33,032 bases of DNA, taken from the IMG/VR virus record IMGVR_UViG_3300017744_000070, positions 1 to 33,032 of that record; one strand, given 5' to 3'. The notes under the pieces are model-generated. The model was not told where the DNA came from, made no database searches, and was given only the letters and a program-made list of their open reading frames with translations. Made by a program: the position numbers and the translations under genes. This DNA is from a virus. Of this stretch, positions 6,605-14,043 are shown piece by piece; the first letter of the stretch is position 1; each line of letters opens with the position of its first letter.

Positions 6605-7813
6605 ATGGCGAATTCAACATCAAGTTTTTTAAAACTTACAGTTCAAGCAACCGGTGAAAACTCGGGAACGTGGGGACAAATTACAAATACAAACTTATTA
6701 ATCGTAGAACAAGCAATTGCTGGTTATGAAGCAGTAGCTCTTAATGCTACAACAGGTGCAACATTAACAGTTTCAAATGGTGCGGTTTCCAATGGAAAAA
6801 ATGCAGTATTACAATTAACTGGAACTATTACAACAAACGTTAACGTAGTTGTTCCTGTAGTAGAAAAAGTTTACATAGTAGACAATGCCACTTCAGGCGC
6901 TTATTCAGTAACAGTCAAAACATCTTCAGGATCTGGAGTAGTATGGGCTGCAGCTGACAAAGGCACGAAGATGGTTTATGGTGATGGTACGAACATTGTG
7001 GACACAGCTTTCACAGAATTATCTTCTGACTTCTCACCACAACTTTCAGCGGACCTAGACACTAATGGTCAAAATATTATTATTGATAATACAAAATCAA
7101 TTAATGATGAAAACGGAAATGAGCAAGTTAAATTTGCTACAACAGGTTCAGCTGTAAATGAAGTCTCAGTAACTAATGCTGCTTCAAGTAATGGACCAAT
7201 TCTTTCATCTACTGGTGGTGACACAAACATTGATTTAAATTTAAATCCTAAAGGATCAGGGGTTCTTAAATCAGCAACAGCTGCAATTAAAATTGCTGGT
7301 AAAGAAACTATATGGATACCAGCTACTGCAATGTACGGACCTACAACTAATCCTGCAGATGTAGCTTTAGTAGAAACAACAGCTACAAGACCAGATTTAA
7401 ATGTATTTGATTTTGATGCTAGTACAAAACAATATACACAATTTACAATAGGAATGCCGAAATCATGGAATGAAGGAACATTAACTTATCAAGTTTATTG
7501 GTCTCCTTCTACTACAAACACAGGAAATGCTATTTTTGGTTTACAAGGTGTAGCGTGTGCAGATAGTGATACTATTGATGTTGCATACGGAACAGCTATC
7601 AACGTTACAGATGCTGGTATCGGCACAGTAAAAGACCAACAAATTTCAGATGAAAGTAGTGCTATGACCGTTGCAGGTTCCCCTGCAGCAGGTGAGCAAT
7701 CTTACTTTCAATTTTTTAGAGACGCAGCAGATGGTAGCGATACTTTTACAGGAGAATGTAGAGTTTTGGGTATTAAATTATTCTTTACTACTGACGCGGC
7801 TAACGACGCATAA
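6605..7813 (+). CDS. Tail fibre protein (402 aa)
   Basis: The N-terminal MANSTSSFLKLTVQATGENS followed by GTWGQITNTNLL is the common virion-attachment module of marine phage tail fibres. Residues about 149-221 hold a fibre-shaft motif of the type 'ADLDTNGQNI' ... 'DTNIDLNLNPKGSGVL', frequent in pelagiphage and cyanophage fibres. The C-terminal 170 residues (from KIAGKETIWIPATAMYGP) look like a beta-sandwich receptor-binding or trimerisation head with TIGMPKSWNEGTLTYQVYW. The gene sits between the Trp-repeat fibre and the glycine-rich tip. An ATG with CGGAG upstream fits the start. It would act in host recognition; the receptor is unknown. Confidence 0.75.
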   Translation: MANSTSSFLKLTVQATGENSGTWGQITNTNLLIVEQAIAGYEAVALNATTGATLTVSNGAVSNGKNAVLQLTGTITTNVNVVVPVVEKVYIVDNATSGAYSVTVKTSSGSGVVWAAADKGTKMVYGDGTNIVDTAFTELSSDFSPQLSADLDTNGQNIIIDNTKSINDENGNEQVKFATTGSAVNEVSVTNAASSNGPILSSTGGDTNIDLNLNPKGSGVLKSATAAIKIAGKETIWIPATAMYGPTTNPADVALVETTATRPDLNVFDFDASTKQYTQFTIGMPKSWNEGTLTYQVYWSPSTTNTGNAIFGLQGVACADSDTIDVAYGTAINVTDAGIGTVKDQQISDESSAMTVAGSPAAGEQSYFQFFRDAADGSDTFTGECRVLGIKLFFTTDAANDA

Positions 7814-7825
7814 GGAGAATAAAAC

Positions 7826-8593
7826 ATGTTTGGATATCAAGTACTAGGTTTTGGTGCAGGATCAGGAAAAAAATTATACAACGTTAGGTATTTAGTTATA
7901 GCTGCCGGCGGAGGCGGAGGCGGTGGACCCGGATCTGCAACTTCAGGCGGTGGCGGAGCAGGCGGATACCGTACATTAGCTTGTAAAACTTTTGAAGTTG
8001 AAGCTTGTGAATCTTACACTGTAACAGTTGGTGCTACACCAGGTGCTACATCAGCAGGTAGCAATAGCGCTTTTTCTTGTATAGCATCTACAGGCGGAGG
8101 AGTTGGTGGTAACCCAGGAGGTACTAACACTCCACAAAACGGAGGATCAGGAGCAGGTCCAGGCGGAACTGGAAATGCTGGAGGATACTCTCCTCCTGAA
8201 GGAAACCCAGCGCCCGGCGGTGGCGGAGGCGGAGCTGGAGGACCTGGCTCAGGAACTACAGGCGGACCCGGAGCTGTATCAAATATTGAAGGTTCTTGTA
8301 CAACTTACGCTGGAGGTGGCGGAGGTGGTGCAAATGGTGCAAATGGTGGACCAGGAGGCGGCGGCCGATCTGTTCACAGTAGTAACCCAGCAATCAACGG
8401 CTCAAACGGCTTAGGTGGCGGCGGAGGAGGTCATATGGGCCCTCCAGGACCACACGCAGGCGGCTTAGGTGGATCAGGAAGAGTTGTTATTAGAAGACTT
8501 ACAGCTTCTTCTTGTACAACATCAGGATCAGTAACAACAAGTGGGGCAGATACTATTCACACTTTTAACTCATCAGGGACATACGTAGCATAA
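7826..8593 (+). CDS. Glycine-rich tail-tip / adhesin-like protein (255 aa)
   Basis: The protein is dominated by Gly runs (27-34, 41-47, 131-140, 163-168, 177-180, 197-202), as in Gly-rich fibre-tip domains that pack as polyglycine-II helices (for example gp38-type adhesins of T-even-like phages). Residues 17-25 (LYNVRYLVI) and 219-224 (RVVIRR) frame the Gly-rich core like the standard 'glycine-rich domain' of fibre tips. Pro-rich spots occur at 122-130 (SPPEGNPAP) and at 205-210 (GPPGPH). Five or more Cys residues (C53, C61, C85, C158, C230) could form disulfides. It has AAGGAG before the ATG, and its stop overlaps the next start (TAATG). It likely determines host range. Confidence 0.7.
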   Translation: MFGYQVLGFGAGSGKKLYNVRYLVIAAGGGGGGGPGSATSGGGGAGGYRTLACKTFEVEACESYTVTVGATPGATSAGSNSAFSCIASTGGGVGGNPGGTNTPQNGGSGAGPGGTGNAGGYSPPEGNPAPGGGGGGAGGPGSGTTGGPGAVSNIEGSCTTYAGGGGGGANGANGGPGGGGRSVHSSNPAINGSNGLGGGGGGHMGPPGPHAGGLGGSGRVVIRRLTASSCTTSGSVTTSGADTIHTFNSSGTYVA

Positions 8594-8898
8594 TGGCAAT
8601 TCATAGTTTCGCAAAATTAGATGATAACAATTTAGTTCTTACAACGCTTGCTGTAGATGATGCTGATTGTAACAATGGTGATGAAGCCACTGGAATTTCT
8701 TTTTTAACAAATCTTACAGGTTGGTCTAAATGGAAGCTTATCGATCCAGCACAAAAAGGAATTGCGATTGGTGGAACTTTTGATGAATCTGATGGAGATT
8801 TTAAACCAAATAAACCAGGTGATGATTATGTTTGGAATAGTGAGTATAAAATTTGGAGATATCCAGACGATATAGCAGCGGGTAAATTACCCGAATAA
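8593..8898 (+). CDS. Small fibre-associated hypothetical protein (101 aa)
   Basis: MAIHSFAKLDDNNLVLTTLAVDD is the start of a small protein found next to tail fibres in many marine and cyano-phages. Family-like traits are the GISFLTNLTGWSKWKLID stretch, an IGGTFDESDGDF segment and a C-terminal aromatic tail (YKIWRYPDD). The ATG shares a base with the preceding stop (TAATG), so it is translationally coupled to the glycine-rich tip gene. It could be a fibre chaperone or a small virion component; the true function is not established. Confidence 0.55.
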   Translation: MAIHSFAKLDDNNLVLTTLAVDDADCNNGDEATGISFLTNLTGWSKWKLIDPAQKGIAIGGTFDESDGDFKPNKPGDDYVWNSEYKIWRYPDDIAAGKLPE

Positions 8899-8901
8899 AA
8901 A

Positions 8902-8918
8902 TTCTTTTTAAAAAAGAA
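8902..8918. repeat. AT-only inverted repeat at the left edge of the accessory cassette
   Basis: TTCTTTTT (8902-8909) and AAAAAGAA (8911-8918) are perfect inverted repeats around one base. The RNA stem would be weak, with six A-U or G-C pairs after loop formation. It marks the boundary between the tail genes and the oxygenase cassette. Function unknown; it could be a weak attenuator or chance in AT-rich DNA. Confidence 0.3.
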
Positions 8919-8921
8919 CAT

Positions 8922-9482
8922 ATGAAAGAAAAAGTTTTAGAAAAAAAGATAGCTTACACAGGTGAAGTTACTTTTCCTAATAAGGATAGATTTCCAAGAG
9001 AGGTTATAGCTGGCTCAGTATTAGAAAGTTTTTATCTAACTAATAAAAGAAGAAATAATAATCCAACAGATAGTAGATATGAAGACTATTCTGTTCGTCA
9101 CTCTATAGAAAAAACAGCTTTAAATACTTACTTTATTGATTATTTAGTTGCGTTGTACAAATATAATGCGGTGCCAACAGAGTCGTGGGGTAATTATTTA
9201 ATGCCTAATGAAAGAACACAAACAAGAAATAATTTTCAATACAAAGATTTAAGTTACATACCTTCTTGTCAAGCGATCTATGGAGCATCAATTGAAAACA
9301 GTATTGATGTTGTTTTAGAAATAACTCCATACAAAAAACATATTTTTAAATTAAAAAATAACGATTACGTTATTTTTGATGCGGACATCAATTATCACAT
9401 AGGTAAAAACAATTCACACAAACCTGCTATATTACTAACTACTTTGTTTGCAGAGTCAAATGACATAGGACAGTTCCTGTAA
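8922..9482 (+). CDS. Hypothetical protein, first gene of the oxygenase cassette (186 aa)
   Basis: This protein is not recognised. It begins MKEKVLEKKIAYTGEVTFPNK and has an aromatic middle (YSVRHSIEKTALNTYF, then IDYLVALYKY). Its C-terminal half alternates hydrophobic strands (SIDVVLEITPYKKHIFKL, NDYVIFDADINYHIGK, KPAILLTTLFAE), which could be a double-stranded beta helix like its neighbours. However, no HxD iron motif is visible; only a possible distal His in NYHIG. It may therefore be a catalytically inactive relative of the oxygenases or an unrelated beta protein. It ends one base before the next gene and shares the cassette's strong AT bias. Confidence 0.5.
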   Translation: MKEKVLEKKIAYTGEVTFPNKDRFPREVIAGSVLESFYLTNKRRNNNPTDSRYEDYSVRHSIEKTALNTYFIDYLVALYKYNAVPTESWGNYLMPNERTQTRNNFQYKDLSYIPSCQAIYGASIENSIDVVLEITPYKKHIFKLKNNDYVIFDADINYHIGKNNSHKPAILLTTLFAESNDIGQFL

Positions 9483-9483
9483 G

Positions 9484-10044
9484 ATGTATTATAAATTTCC
9501 TTATTGGTATTGGAACAACGGAGTTGATGATAAATGGATAAACAAACTTCATAAAGTAGCTAAAAAACAAAAACTAAGAGAAGCAAAAGTAGGTGATAAA
9601 CTAGAAGTAGATCCTAAGATGCGAGACACTAATATAGCTTTTCTTGATGAGCCTTGGATTCATCAAACACTTCATTCTTTTTTAACTAAAGCAAACGAGA
9701 AAGCAGGTTGGAACTTTGAGTGGTTTCGAACAGAACAAGTACAATACACGGAATATCTTTTAAATCAATTTTATGATTATCATGTAGATAGCCATGTTAT
9801 CCCAACTAAAAATAAAAGACAAAGAAAATTGTCCGCTGTAATTTCTTTAAATGATTCGTCAGAATATACAGGAGGCGAATTTAAGATGATGATAAGTCCA
9901 CAAGAAGTTAGAGAGATACCTGAATTAAAAAAGAAAGGAACTGTTATTGTTTTTCCTTCTACTATGTGGCACAAAGTAGAACCTGTTACTAAAGGTAAAA
10001 GATATAGTTTAGTGGCATGGGCAGAGGGTTTTGATTTTAGATAA
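9484..10044 (+). CDS. 2-oxoglutarate/Fe(II)-dependent oxygenase, PKHD/prolyl-hydroxylase type
   Basis: This is a 186-residue double-stranded beta-helix oxygenase. Members of the superfamily use 2-oxoglutarate, O2 and Fe(II) to hydroxylate or otherwise oxidise a substrate, releasing succinate and CO2. Visible ligands are His100-x-Asp102 (YDYHVDSH), distal His163 (STMWHKVEP) and 2-oxoglutarate-binding Arg173 (KGKRYSLVAW). The spacer strand LSAVISLNDSSEYTGGEF is typical of PKHD-type hydroxylases. All catalytic residues are present, so it is predicted active. It starts one base after the previous stop and its own stop shares a base with the next start (TAATG). Substrate unknown; proline, lysine or another peptide residue is possible. 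Confidence 0.88.
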   Translation: MYYKFPYWYWNNGVDDKWINKLHKVAKKQKLREAKVGDKLEVDPKMRDTNIAFLDEPWIHQTLHSFLTKANEKAGWNFEWFRTEQVQYTEYLLNQFYDYHVDSHVIPTKNKRQRKLSAVISLNDSSEYTGGEFKMMISPQEVREIPELKKKGTVIVFPSTMWHKVEPVTKGKRYSLVAWAEGFDFR

Positions 10045-10526
10045 TGAAAATCATACCTAATTTTTTAGAGCCTAACATCTTCAAAAAAATTAAAGAGACT
10101 ATTTTTTCTGATCAGTTTCCCTTTTATTATAGTGATCAAACCGGCTCATTAAGTGATGATTCTGATTTTATGTTTACGCATAAATTTTTTTCTGAGAACA
10201 GCCAACAGAGTGGTTATTTCAGTAATATTCTCATGCCTATACTAGGTAAATTAAATTTTAATTATTTGTTACGTGCTAAATTAAATTTTTATACAAGAAA
10301 AAATAAATTTGTTTATACAGAAATGCATAGAGACTTTGACGAACCTCATACAGTTGCTTTGTATTCATTAAATAAAAACAATGGCTTTACTTATTTTGAA
10401 GACACTAAAGAGAAAATACCATCGGTTGAAAATCAATTACTTTTATTTGATGGTCTTAGAAGGCATTGTAGTGTATCACAAACAGACACTAAGATTAGAG
10501 CAAACATAAATATTAATTTAAGATAA
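10044..10526 (+). CDS. 2-oxoglutarate/Fe(II) oxygenase, short marine-phage type (160 aa)
   Basis: A compact member of the oxygenase fold that begins MKIIPNFLEPNIFKKIKETI. Iron ligands read as His95-x-Asp97 (EMHRDFDEPH) and His141 (LRRHCSV), with Arg152 as the likely 2-oxoglutarate anchor in KIRANININ. The intervening VALYSLNKNNGFTYFED matches the 'YxNxNNGxTxFE' pattern of a subfamily common in marine phages. The gene at 15188 is a clear paralogue (same spacing, NNGYTKFE). All key residues are present, so activity is likely; substrate unknown. Confidence 0.82.
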   Translation: MKIIPNFLEPNIFKKIKETIFSDQFPFYYSDQTGSLSDDSDFMFTHKFFSENSQQSGYFSNILMPILGKLNFNYLLRAKLNFYTRKNKFVYTEMHRDFDEPHTVALYSLNKNNGFTYFEDTKEKIPSVENQLLLFDGLRRHCSVSQTDTKIRANININLR

Positions 10527-10527
10527 C

Positions 10528-11055
10528 ATGGAATCGTTTATATACTCGGAACAAATATCAGAAACGATGTGTGATAAGTTAGTAAAATTTTATAAAGATA
10601 ACCCTGATAGATATGTTCCTGATAAATACTGTAAAGGAAAAACTTCTAGTGAAATTATCTTAACTAGAAAAGATAGTATATACAAAGAATATAACAATCA
10701 TTTAAACAAAGTTTTACAAAGTTATTTAAAAACATATAAGCATGCTAACTACACTGTTAGATTTGAAATATGTCCAACTATAAAAATTCAATATTATAAA
10801 CCCGGCGATGGTTTTCCTGTTTATCATTTTGAAAATGATGGACAAGACGAATGTATAACAAGGCATTTAGTTTTTATGACTTACTTAAATACTGTGGAAA
10901 ATGCAGGAACTGAATTTAAATATCAAAAACTTAAAGTCAAAGCTCTTAAAGGTAAAACAGTTATTTGGCCTGCAGCGTGGACACATACACACAAAGGCAT
11001 TGTTAATAACAAAAAAGAAAAAATAATTATTACTGGGTGGTTTAATTTTGTATAA
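10528..11055 (+). CDS. 2-oxoglutarate/Fe(II) oxygenase with HxE iron motif (175 aa)
   Basis: The core reads IQYYKPGDGFPVYHFEND, matching the 'G-x-H-x-E' prolyl-hydroxylase-like group found in T4-like cyanophages. The iron motif here is His100-x-Glu102 in place of HxD. After TYLNTVENAGTEF and the strand GKTVIWPAAW comes THTHKG (His153 or His155 as distal ligand) and a C-terminal ITGWFNF, also typical of the group. The usual Arg is Lys here (Lys156 or a later Lys). The gene overlaps the next one by eight bases. It is probably active with a Glu ligand, as some relatives are; substrate unknown. Confidence 0.78.
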   Translation: MESFIYSEQISETMCDKLVKFYKDNPDRYVPDKYCKGKTSSEIILTRKDSIYKEYNNHLNKVLQSYLKTYKHANYTVRFEICPTIKIQYYKPGDGFPVYHFENDGQDECITRHLVFMTYLNTVENAGTEFKYQKLKVKALKGKTVIWPAAWTHTHKGIVNNKKEKIIITGWFNFV

Positions 11056-11572
11056 CACAATACAAGCACCTAATTTTTTTGATAAGCCATTAGAACTCAT
11101 TAAGTATTCTAAAACCCTTAAATTTTATGAAAGTGACAAAACAAAAGATGATCAAAAATGGCCCGGTGTTAGAACAAAATCTATACATTCGTTAAACCCT
11201 GATTTATTTTCATTTGTTATTAAGAAGGTTTTAAGTTATTATTATGATATGAAAGAATTAGAAGGAGCTGATATTATAGCTAGAGTTTATTTTCATAAAT
11301 CAGATAAAAAAACATCTGTTGGTTTTAATAAAACTAATACTATTCACACAGATGAAAAGAATGTATTGGCTGGTTTAATTTATTTAAATAAAGGTAATGA
11401 TATAAATACAGGAACAACACTGTACGATAAAGACAATAACGAAACTGCTATTTTTTCAAATTGCTTTAATACTATGATCTGTTATGATGCGCAAAAAAAT
11501 CATGGTCCAACTTCGTTAGACTGTGCTAGATTAACTGTCCCCTTTTTTATAGAAAGGATAACTAAAAAATGA
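11048..11572 (+). CDS. 2-oxoglutarate/Fe(II) oxygenase, HxD type (174 aa), TTG start
   Basis: The protein shows PNFFDKPLELIKYSKTLKFY and KWPGVRTKSIH, an N-terminal signature of a marine-phage/cyanophage oxygenase subfamily. Ligands are His100-x-Asp102 (NTIHTDEK), distal His152 (KNHGPTS) and Arg161 (CARLTVPFF), with the middle AGLIYLNKG ... TGTTLYD. The start is TTG at 11048, supported by the upstream GGGTGG and by the N-terminal pattern, since no later ATG keeps the NFFD motif. It overlaps the previous gene by eight bases and the next by four (ATGA). Predicted active; substrate unknown. Confidence 0.82.
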   Translation: MYNTIQAPNFFDKPLELIKYSKTLKFYESDKTKDDQKWPGVRTKSIHSLNPDLFSFVIKKVLSYYYDMKELEGADIIARVYFHKSDKKTSVGFNKTNTIHTDEKNVLAGLIYLNKGNDINTGTTLYDKDNNETAIFSNCFNTMICYDAQKNHGPTSLDCARLTVPFFIERITKK

Positions 11573-12222
11573 GTGATTTATATAATTCAATTTTATTTCC
11601 AACACCTGTATGGGATGTTCAGGACCCATCATTTGTAAAACCATTAATTAAAACTACTGATCCTTATATTAAAGAAGCTAAAGCAAGGAACAAAGAATCT
11701 AGCAAAATTAGGGACAAAGATTTAAAAACTAAATTAGGAGATTTTGGTTTATCTCACCACTCTACTAAATTATACGATGACCCACGATTTGAAGGTTTTA
11801 TTAATCTTATTATGGCTACAAGTAATAATTTTTTAAAGGCACAAGGGTTTGATTTAAGTGCATACAAATTAAAATTAAATGAGTTATGGGTTCAAGAGTT
11901 TGGATCTAAAGGCGGACATCATTCTTCTCACATGCATTATAATCAACACGTATCTGGATTTTATTTTTTAAAGTGTTCAGATAAAACATCTTATCCTATA
12001 TTTCATGATCCGAGACCTGGCGCTCTTATGACTAAGCTACCTTTAGAACAGAGCAAAGAAATAAAGATGGGGTCCTCTTCAATTAATTTTAAAATTCAAC
12101 CAGGAACTTTTATATTCTTTCCTGGTTACTTAACACATGAGTTTCCTATAGATTTAGGAATAGATCCTTTTAGATTTATTCATTTTAATGTTCAAGCGGT
12201 GCATTCAGATATTACAAAATGA
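11569..12222 (+). CDS. Putative 2-oxoglutarate/Fe(II) oxygenase, TIGR02466/2OG-FeII_Oxy_5 type (217 aa)
   Basis: The opening LYNSILFPTPVWDVQDPSF and the core LNELWVQEFGSKGGHHSSH-MHYNQHVSGFYFLK correspond to the TIGR02466 family (marine phage and bacterial putative oxygenases with an HxH-type 'HxHxxxxxSGvYY' motif). His121 and His123 stand where HxD is found in other members. The dibasic-Pro stretch FHDPRPGA follows. The C-terminal GTFIFFPGYLTHEF (His190) and FRFIHFNVQA with Arg202 complete the site. The start overlaps the previous stop as ATGA. A hydroxylase role is inferred from the fold; this family has no well-defined substrate known to me. Confidence 0.82.
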   Translation: MSDLYNSILFPTPVWDVQDPSFVKPLIKTTDPYIKEAKARNKESSKIRDKDLKTKLGDFGLSHHSTKLYDDPRFEGFINLIMATSNNFLKAQGFDLSAYKLKLNELWVQEFGSKGGHHSSHMHYNQHVSGFYFLKCSDKTSYPIFHDPRPGALMTKLPLEQSKEIKMGSSSINFKIQPGTFIFFPGYLTHEFPIDLGIDPFRFIHFNVQAVHSDITK

Positions 12223-12782
12223 GTTGGCAATATGACTATTGGTATGTAGAAAATTATTATTCTGCAAAAGAAAGAAAAAAGATTTCAGAATATATTGAAA
12301 ACAACCATACAGATATAGAAAAACCTGATGCAGTTGCTATGGACAAAAACAATGCATCTAAAAAGAAAGCAAATACTCTTCTCATTGAATGGGGAAAAAT
12401 TAAAAACATGTTAGGTAATTTAGAATCAAGCGTACACTCTTACAATCAACATAACTTTGGATATCTTTTATCTCCATTTAATAATCTAAGTAAATGTTTA
12501 TTAAACGTATACGATAGTAAAAAGAAAAGCGAATATGGGTGGCATTATGATGCCTCAAGATCTGATATTTATGATGTCAAGCTGACGGTTCTAGTTAATC
12601 TATCTGATAAGTATACGGGTGGAAAATTTTGTATATTTAATGGTGAGGAACATGTTGTAGAAGAATTTAAACCCGGCACGTTATTGCTGTTTAAATCTTA
12701 TATTAACCACAAAGTAACTCCTGTGTTGAGTGGCGTAAGGAAAACATTAACTCTACTTGCTACAGGACCTAAATTAAGATGA
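12219..12782 (+). CDS. 2-oxoglutarate/Fe(II)-dependent hydroxylase, PKHD type (187 aa)
   Basis: This is a canonical PKHD-type member. The iron site is His109-x-Asp111 in YGWHYDAS. The middle VKLTVLVNLSDKYTGGKFCIF matches the family's 'LNDxYxGGxF' pattern. The distal ligand is His164 (YINHKVTPV) and the 2-oxoglutarate anchor Arg174 (GVRKTLTLLATGP). The N-terminus begins SWQYDYWYVENYYSAKER, a pattern typical of phage-borne hydroxylases. All residues are intact. Four-base ATGA overlaps at both ends couple it to its neighbours. It most resembles the genes at 9484 and 13441, but they are far too diverged to be recent duplicates. Substrate unknown. Confidence 0.88.
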   Translation: MSWQYDYWYVENYYSAKERKKISEYIENNHTDIEKPDAVAMDKNNASKKKANTLLIEWGKIKNMLGNLESSVHSYNQHNFGYLLSPFNNLSKCLLNVYDSKKKSEYGWHYDASRSDIYDVKLTVLVNLSDKYTGGKFCIFNGEEHVVEEFKPGTLLLFKSYINHKVTPVLSGVRKTLTLLATGPKLR

Positions 12783-13444
12783 GTTTTAAAAAAAACAAAT
12801 ATCAAGTTGTAAAAAATGTTGTTTCAAAAGAAACAGCAGAACTTGCTTTTAATTATTTAAAGATGAGAGAGGCCGCAGAAAAAAAGCTACGTTATTACGG
12901 TATCGCTACAAAATGGTTTGGTATTTTTGATGATCCACAAGTTCCCAACTCTTATGCTATTTACGGAGATTATTTAATGGAGACATTATTAATAAATACT
13001 TTACCTTTTATAGAAAAGAAAACTTCAACAAAATTAGTTCCAACGTATGCGTACACAAGACTATATAAAAAAGGAAATATTTTACATAGGCATAAAGATA
13101 GAGTTAGCTGTGAAATATCTTCTACAATGAATCTTGGTGGTGATGATTGGCCTATTTATATTAATTCAAAAGAAAACATAGGTTTGCCAGAAGTTGATGG
13201 GGGTAAGAAAGGTATTACCGCATCTAGCAATGCAAAAGGCACCAAAGTAAATTTAAAACCTGGAGACATGTTATTATATCGAGGAGTAGATTTAGAACAT
13301 TGGAGAGAGCCTTTTAAAGGTAAGTTATGTGGTCAAGTGTTCTTTCATTACAATGATAAAAATGGACCTTTTAAAACTAAAAATATGTTTGATGGTAGAT
13401 CTGTTTTAGGATTACCACAAGACTATATAAATGTGAAATTATGA
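12779..13444 (+). CDS. 2-oxoglutarate/Fe(II) oxygenase, LxxHxDR-type (221 aa)
   Basis: The central motif ILHRHKDRVSCEISSTMNLG is a hallmark of a marine phage and cyanobacterial oxygenase group ('LxxHxDRxxCExSxT'), with His105-x-Asp107 as iron ligands. After the PIYINS insertion and a Gly/Asn-rich loop, GDMLLYRGVDLEHWREPF supplies the distal His174. QVFFHYND follows as the closing strand. The anchoring basic residue is not obvious (Lys181 or Arg176 are candidates). The N-terminal half is longer than in the neighbours. ATGA overlaps at both ends. It is predicted to be a hydroxylase of unknown substrate. Confidence 0.83.
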   Translation: MSFKKNKYQVVKNVVSKETAELAFNYLKMREAAEKKLRYYGIATKWFGIFDDPQVPNSYAIYGDYLMETLLINTLPFIEKKTSTKLVPTYAYTRLYKKGNILHRHKDRVSCEISSTMNLGGDDWPIYINSKENIGLPEVDGGKKGITASSNAKGTKVNLKPGDMLLYRGVDLEHWREPFKGKLCGQVFFHYNDKNGPFKTKNMFDGRSVLGLPQDYINVKL

Positions 13445-14043
13445 TAATTGATACAGATAAATATATACAAGTATATTCTAATTGTTTTGATAAAGTTATT
13501 CTAAAAGAAACGATTAAAGAGTTACAGTCGTTAAAAACAATTAAGAAAAGCCCCTCTGAAAATATTAGTAATTCACATTGGGAATCTCATAGCTGGTATA
13601 ATCCCACAGAAAAAACACTTGAGGCTCGTAAAGATGGAAAAGAATTAGAGTCAACCGGAAAGACAGTAAAACACCATGATGTTATTATGAAAGTATTATT
13701 TAATTATATTCTTAAATATGTACAAGATTTAAAGCATAAATCTTTTTATGGGTGGACAGGCTATACTCCAATCTTATTTCATAGATATAAAAAAGGAACT
13801 ACCATGGCATCGCACATAGATCACATCACAAGTATTTTTGAAGACAAAAAAGGTGTTCCAGTTTTAAGTGTTGTGGGGCAACTAAATGACTCTTTTGAAG
13901 GAGGAGAATTTGTAGTATTAGATAAAACAATAAAGATGAAAGCAGGAGATTTATTAATCTTTCCTTCAAATTTTATATTTGAACATCAGGTAAAAAAAAT
14001 AACTAAAGGAACTCGTTTAAGTTTTATAAGTTGGGTTTATTAA
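13441..14043 (+). CDS. 2-oxoglutarate/Fe(II)-dependent hydroxylase, PKHD type (200 aa)
   Basis: Iron ligands are His125-x-Asp127 (MASHIDHITS) and His182 (FEHQVKK); Arg192 (GTRLSFISWVY) anchors 2-oxoglutarate. The middle strand LSVVGQLNDSFEGGEFVVL and GDLLIFPSNFIFEH are the standard family pattern. The N-terminal region (residues 1-100) is Lys/Ser-rich with SHWESHSWYNPTEKT and has no clear relative in the window. It overlaps the preceding gene by four bases and directly abuts the halogenase-like gene (TAA followed by ATG). Predicted active; substrate unknown. Confidence 0.88.
   Translation: MIIDTDKYIQVYSNCFDKVILKETIKELQSLKTIKKSPSENISNSHWESHSWYNPTEKTLEARKDGKELESTGKTVKHHDVIMKVLFNYILKYVQDLKHKSFYGWTGYTPILFHRYKKGTTMASHIDHITSIFEDKKGVPVLSVVGQLNDSFEGGEFVVLDKTIKMKAGDLLIFPSNFIFEHQVKKITKGTRLSFISWVY

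Noticed and set aside
8103-8414. Alternative-frame open frame inside the glycine-rich tip gene
   Set aside because: It is a by-product of Gly/Pro-rich GGN codons in another frame, with no ribosome binding site and a repetitive Glu/Gln composition.
7908-8440. GGCGGAGGCGG microsatellite-like tracts
   Set aside because: They are explained by Gly-rich coding of the tail-tip protein and are not an independent repeat element.
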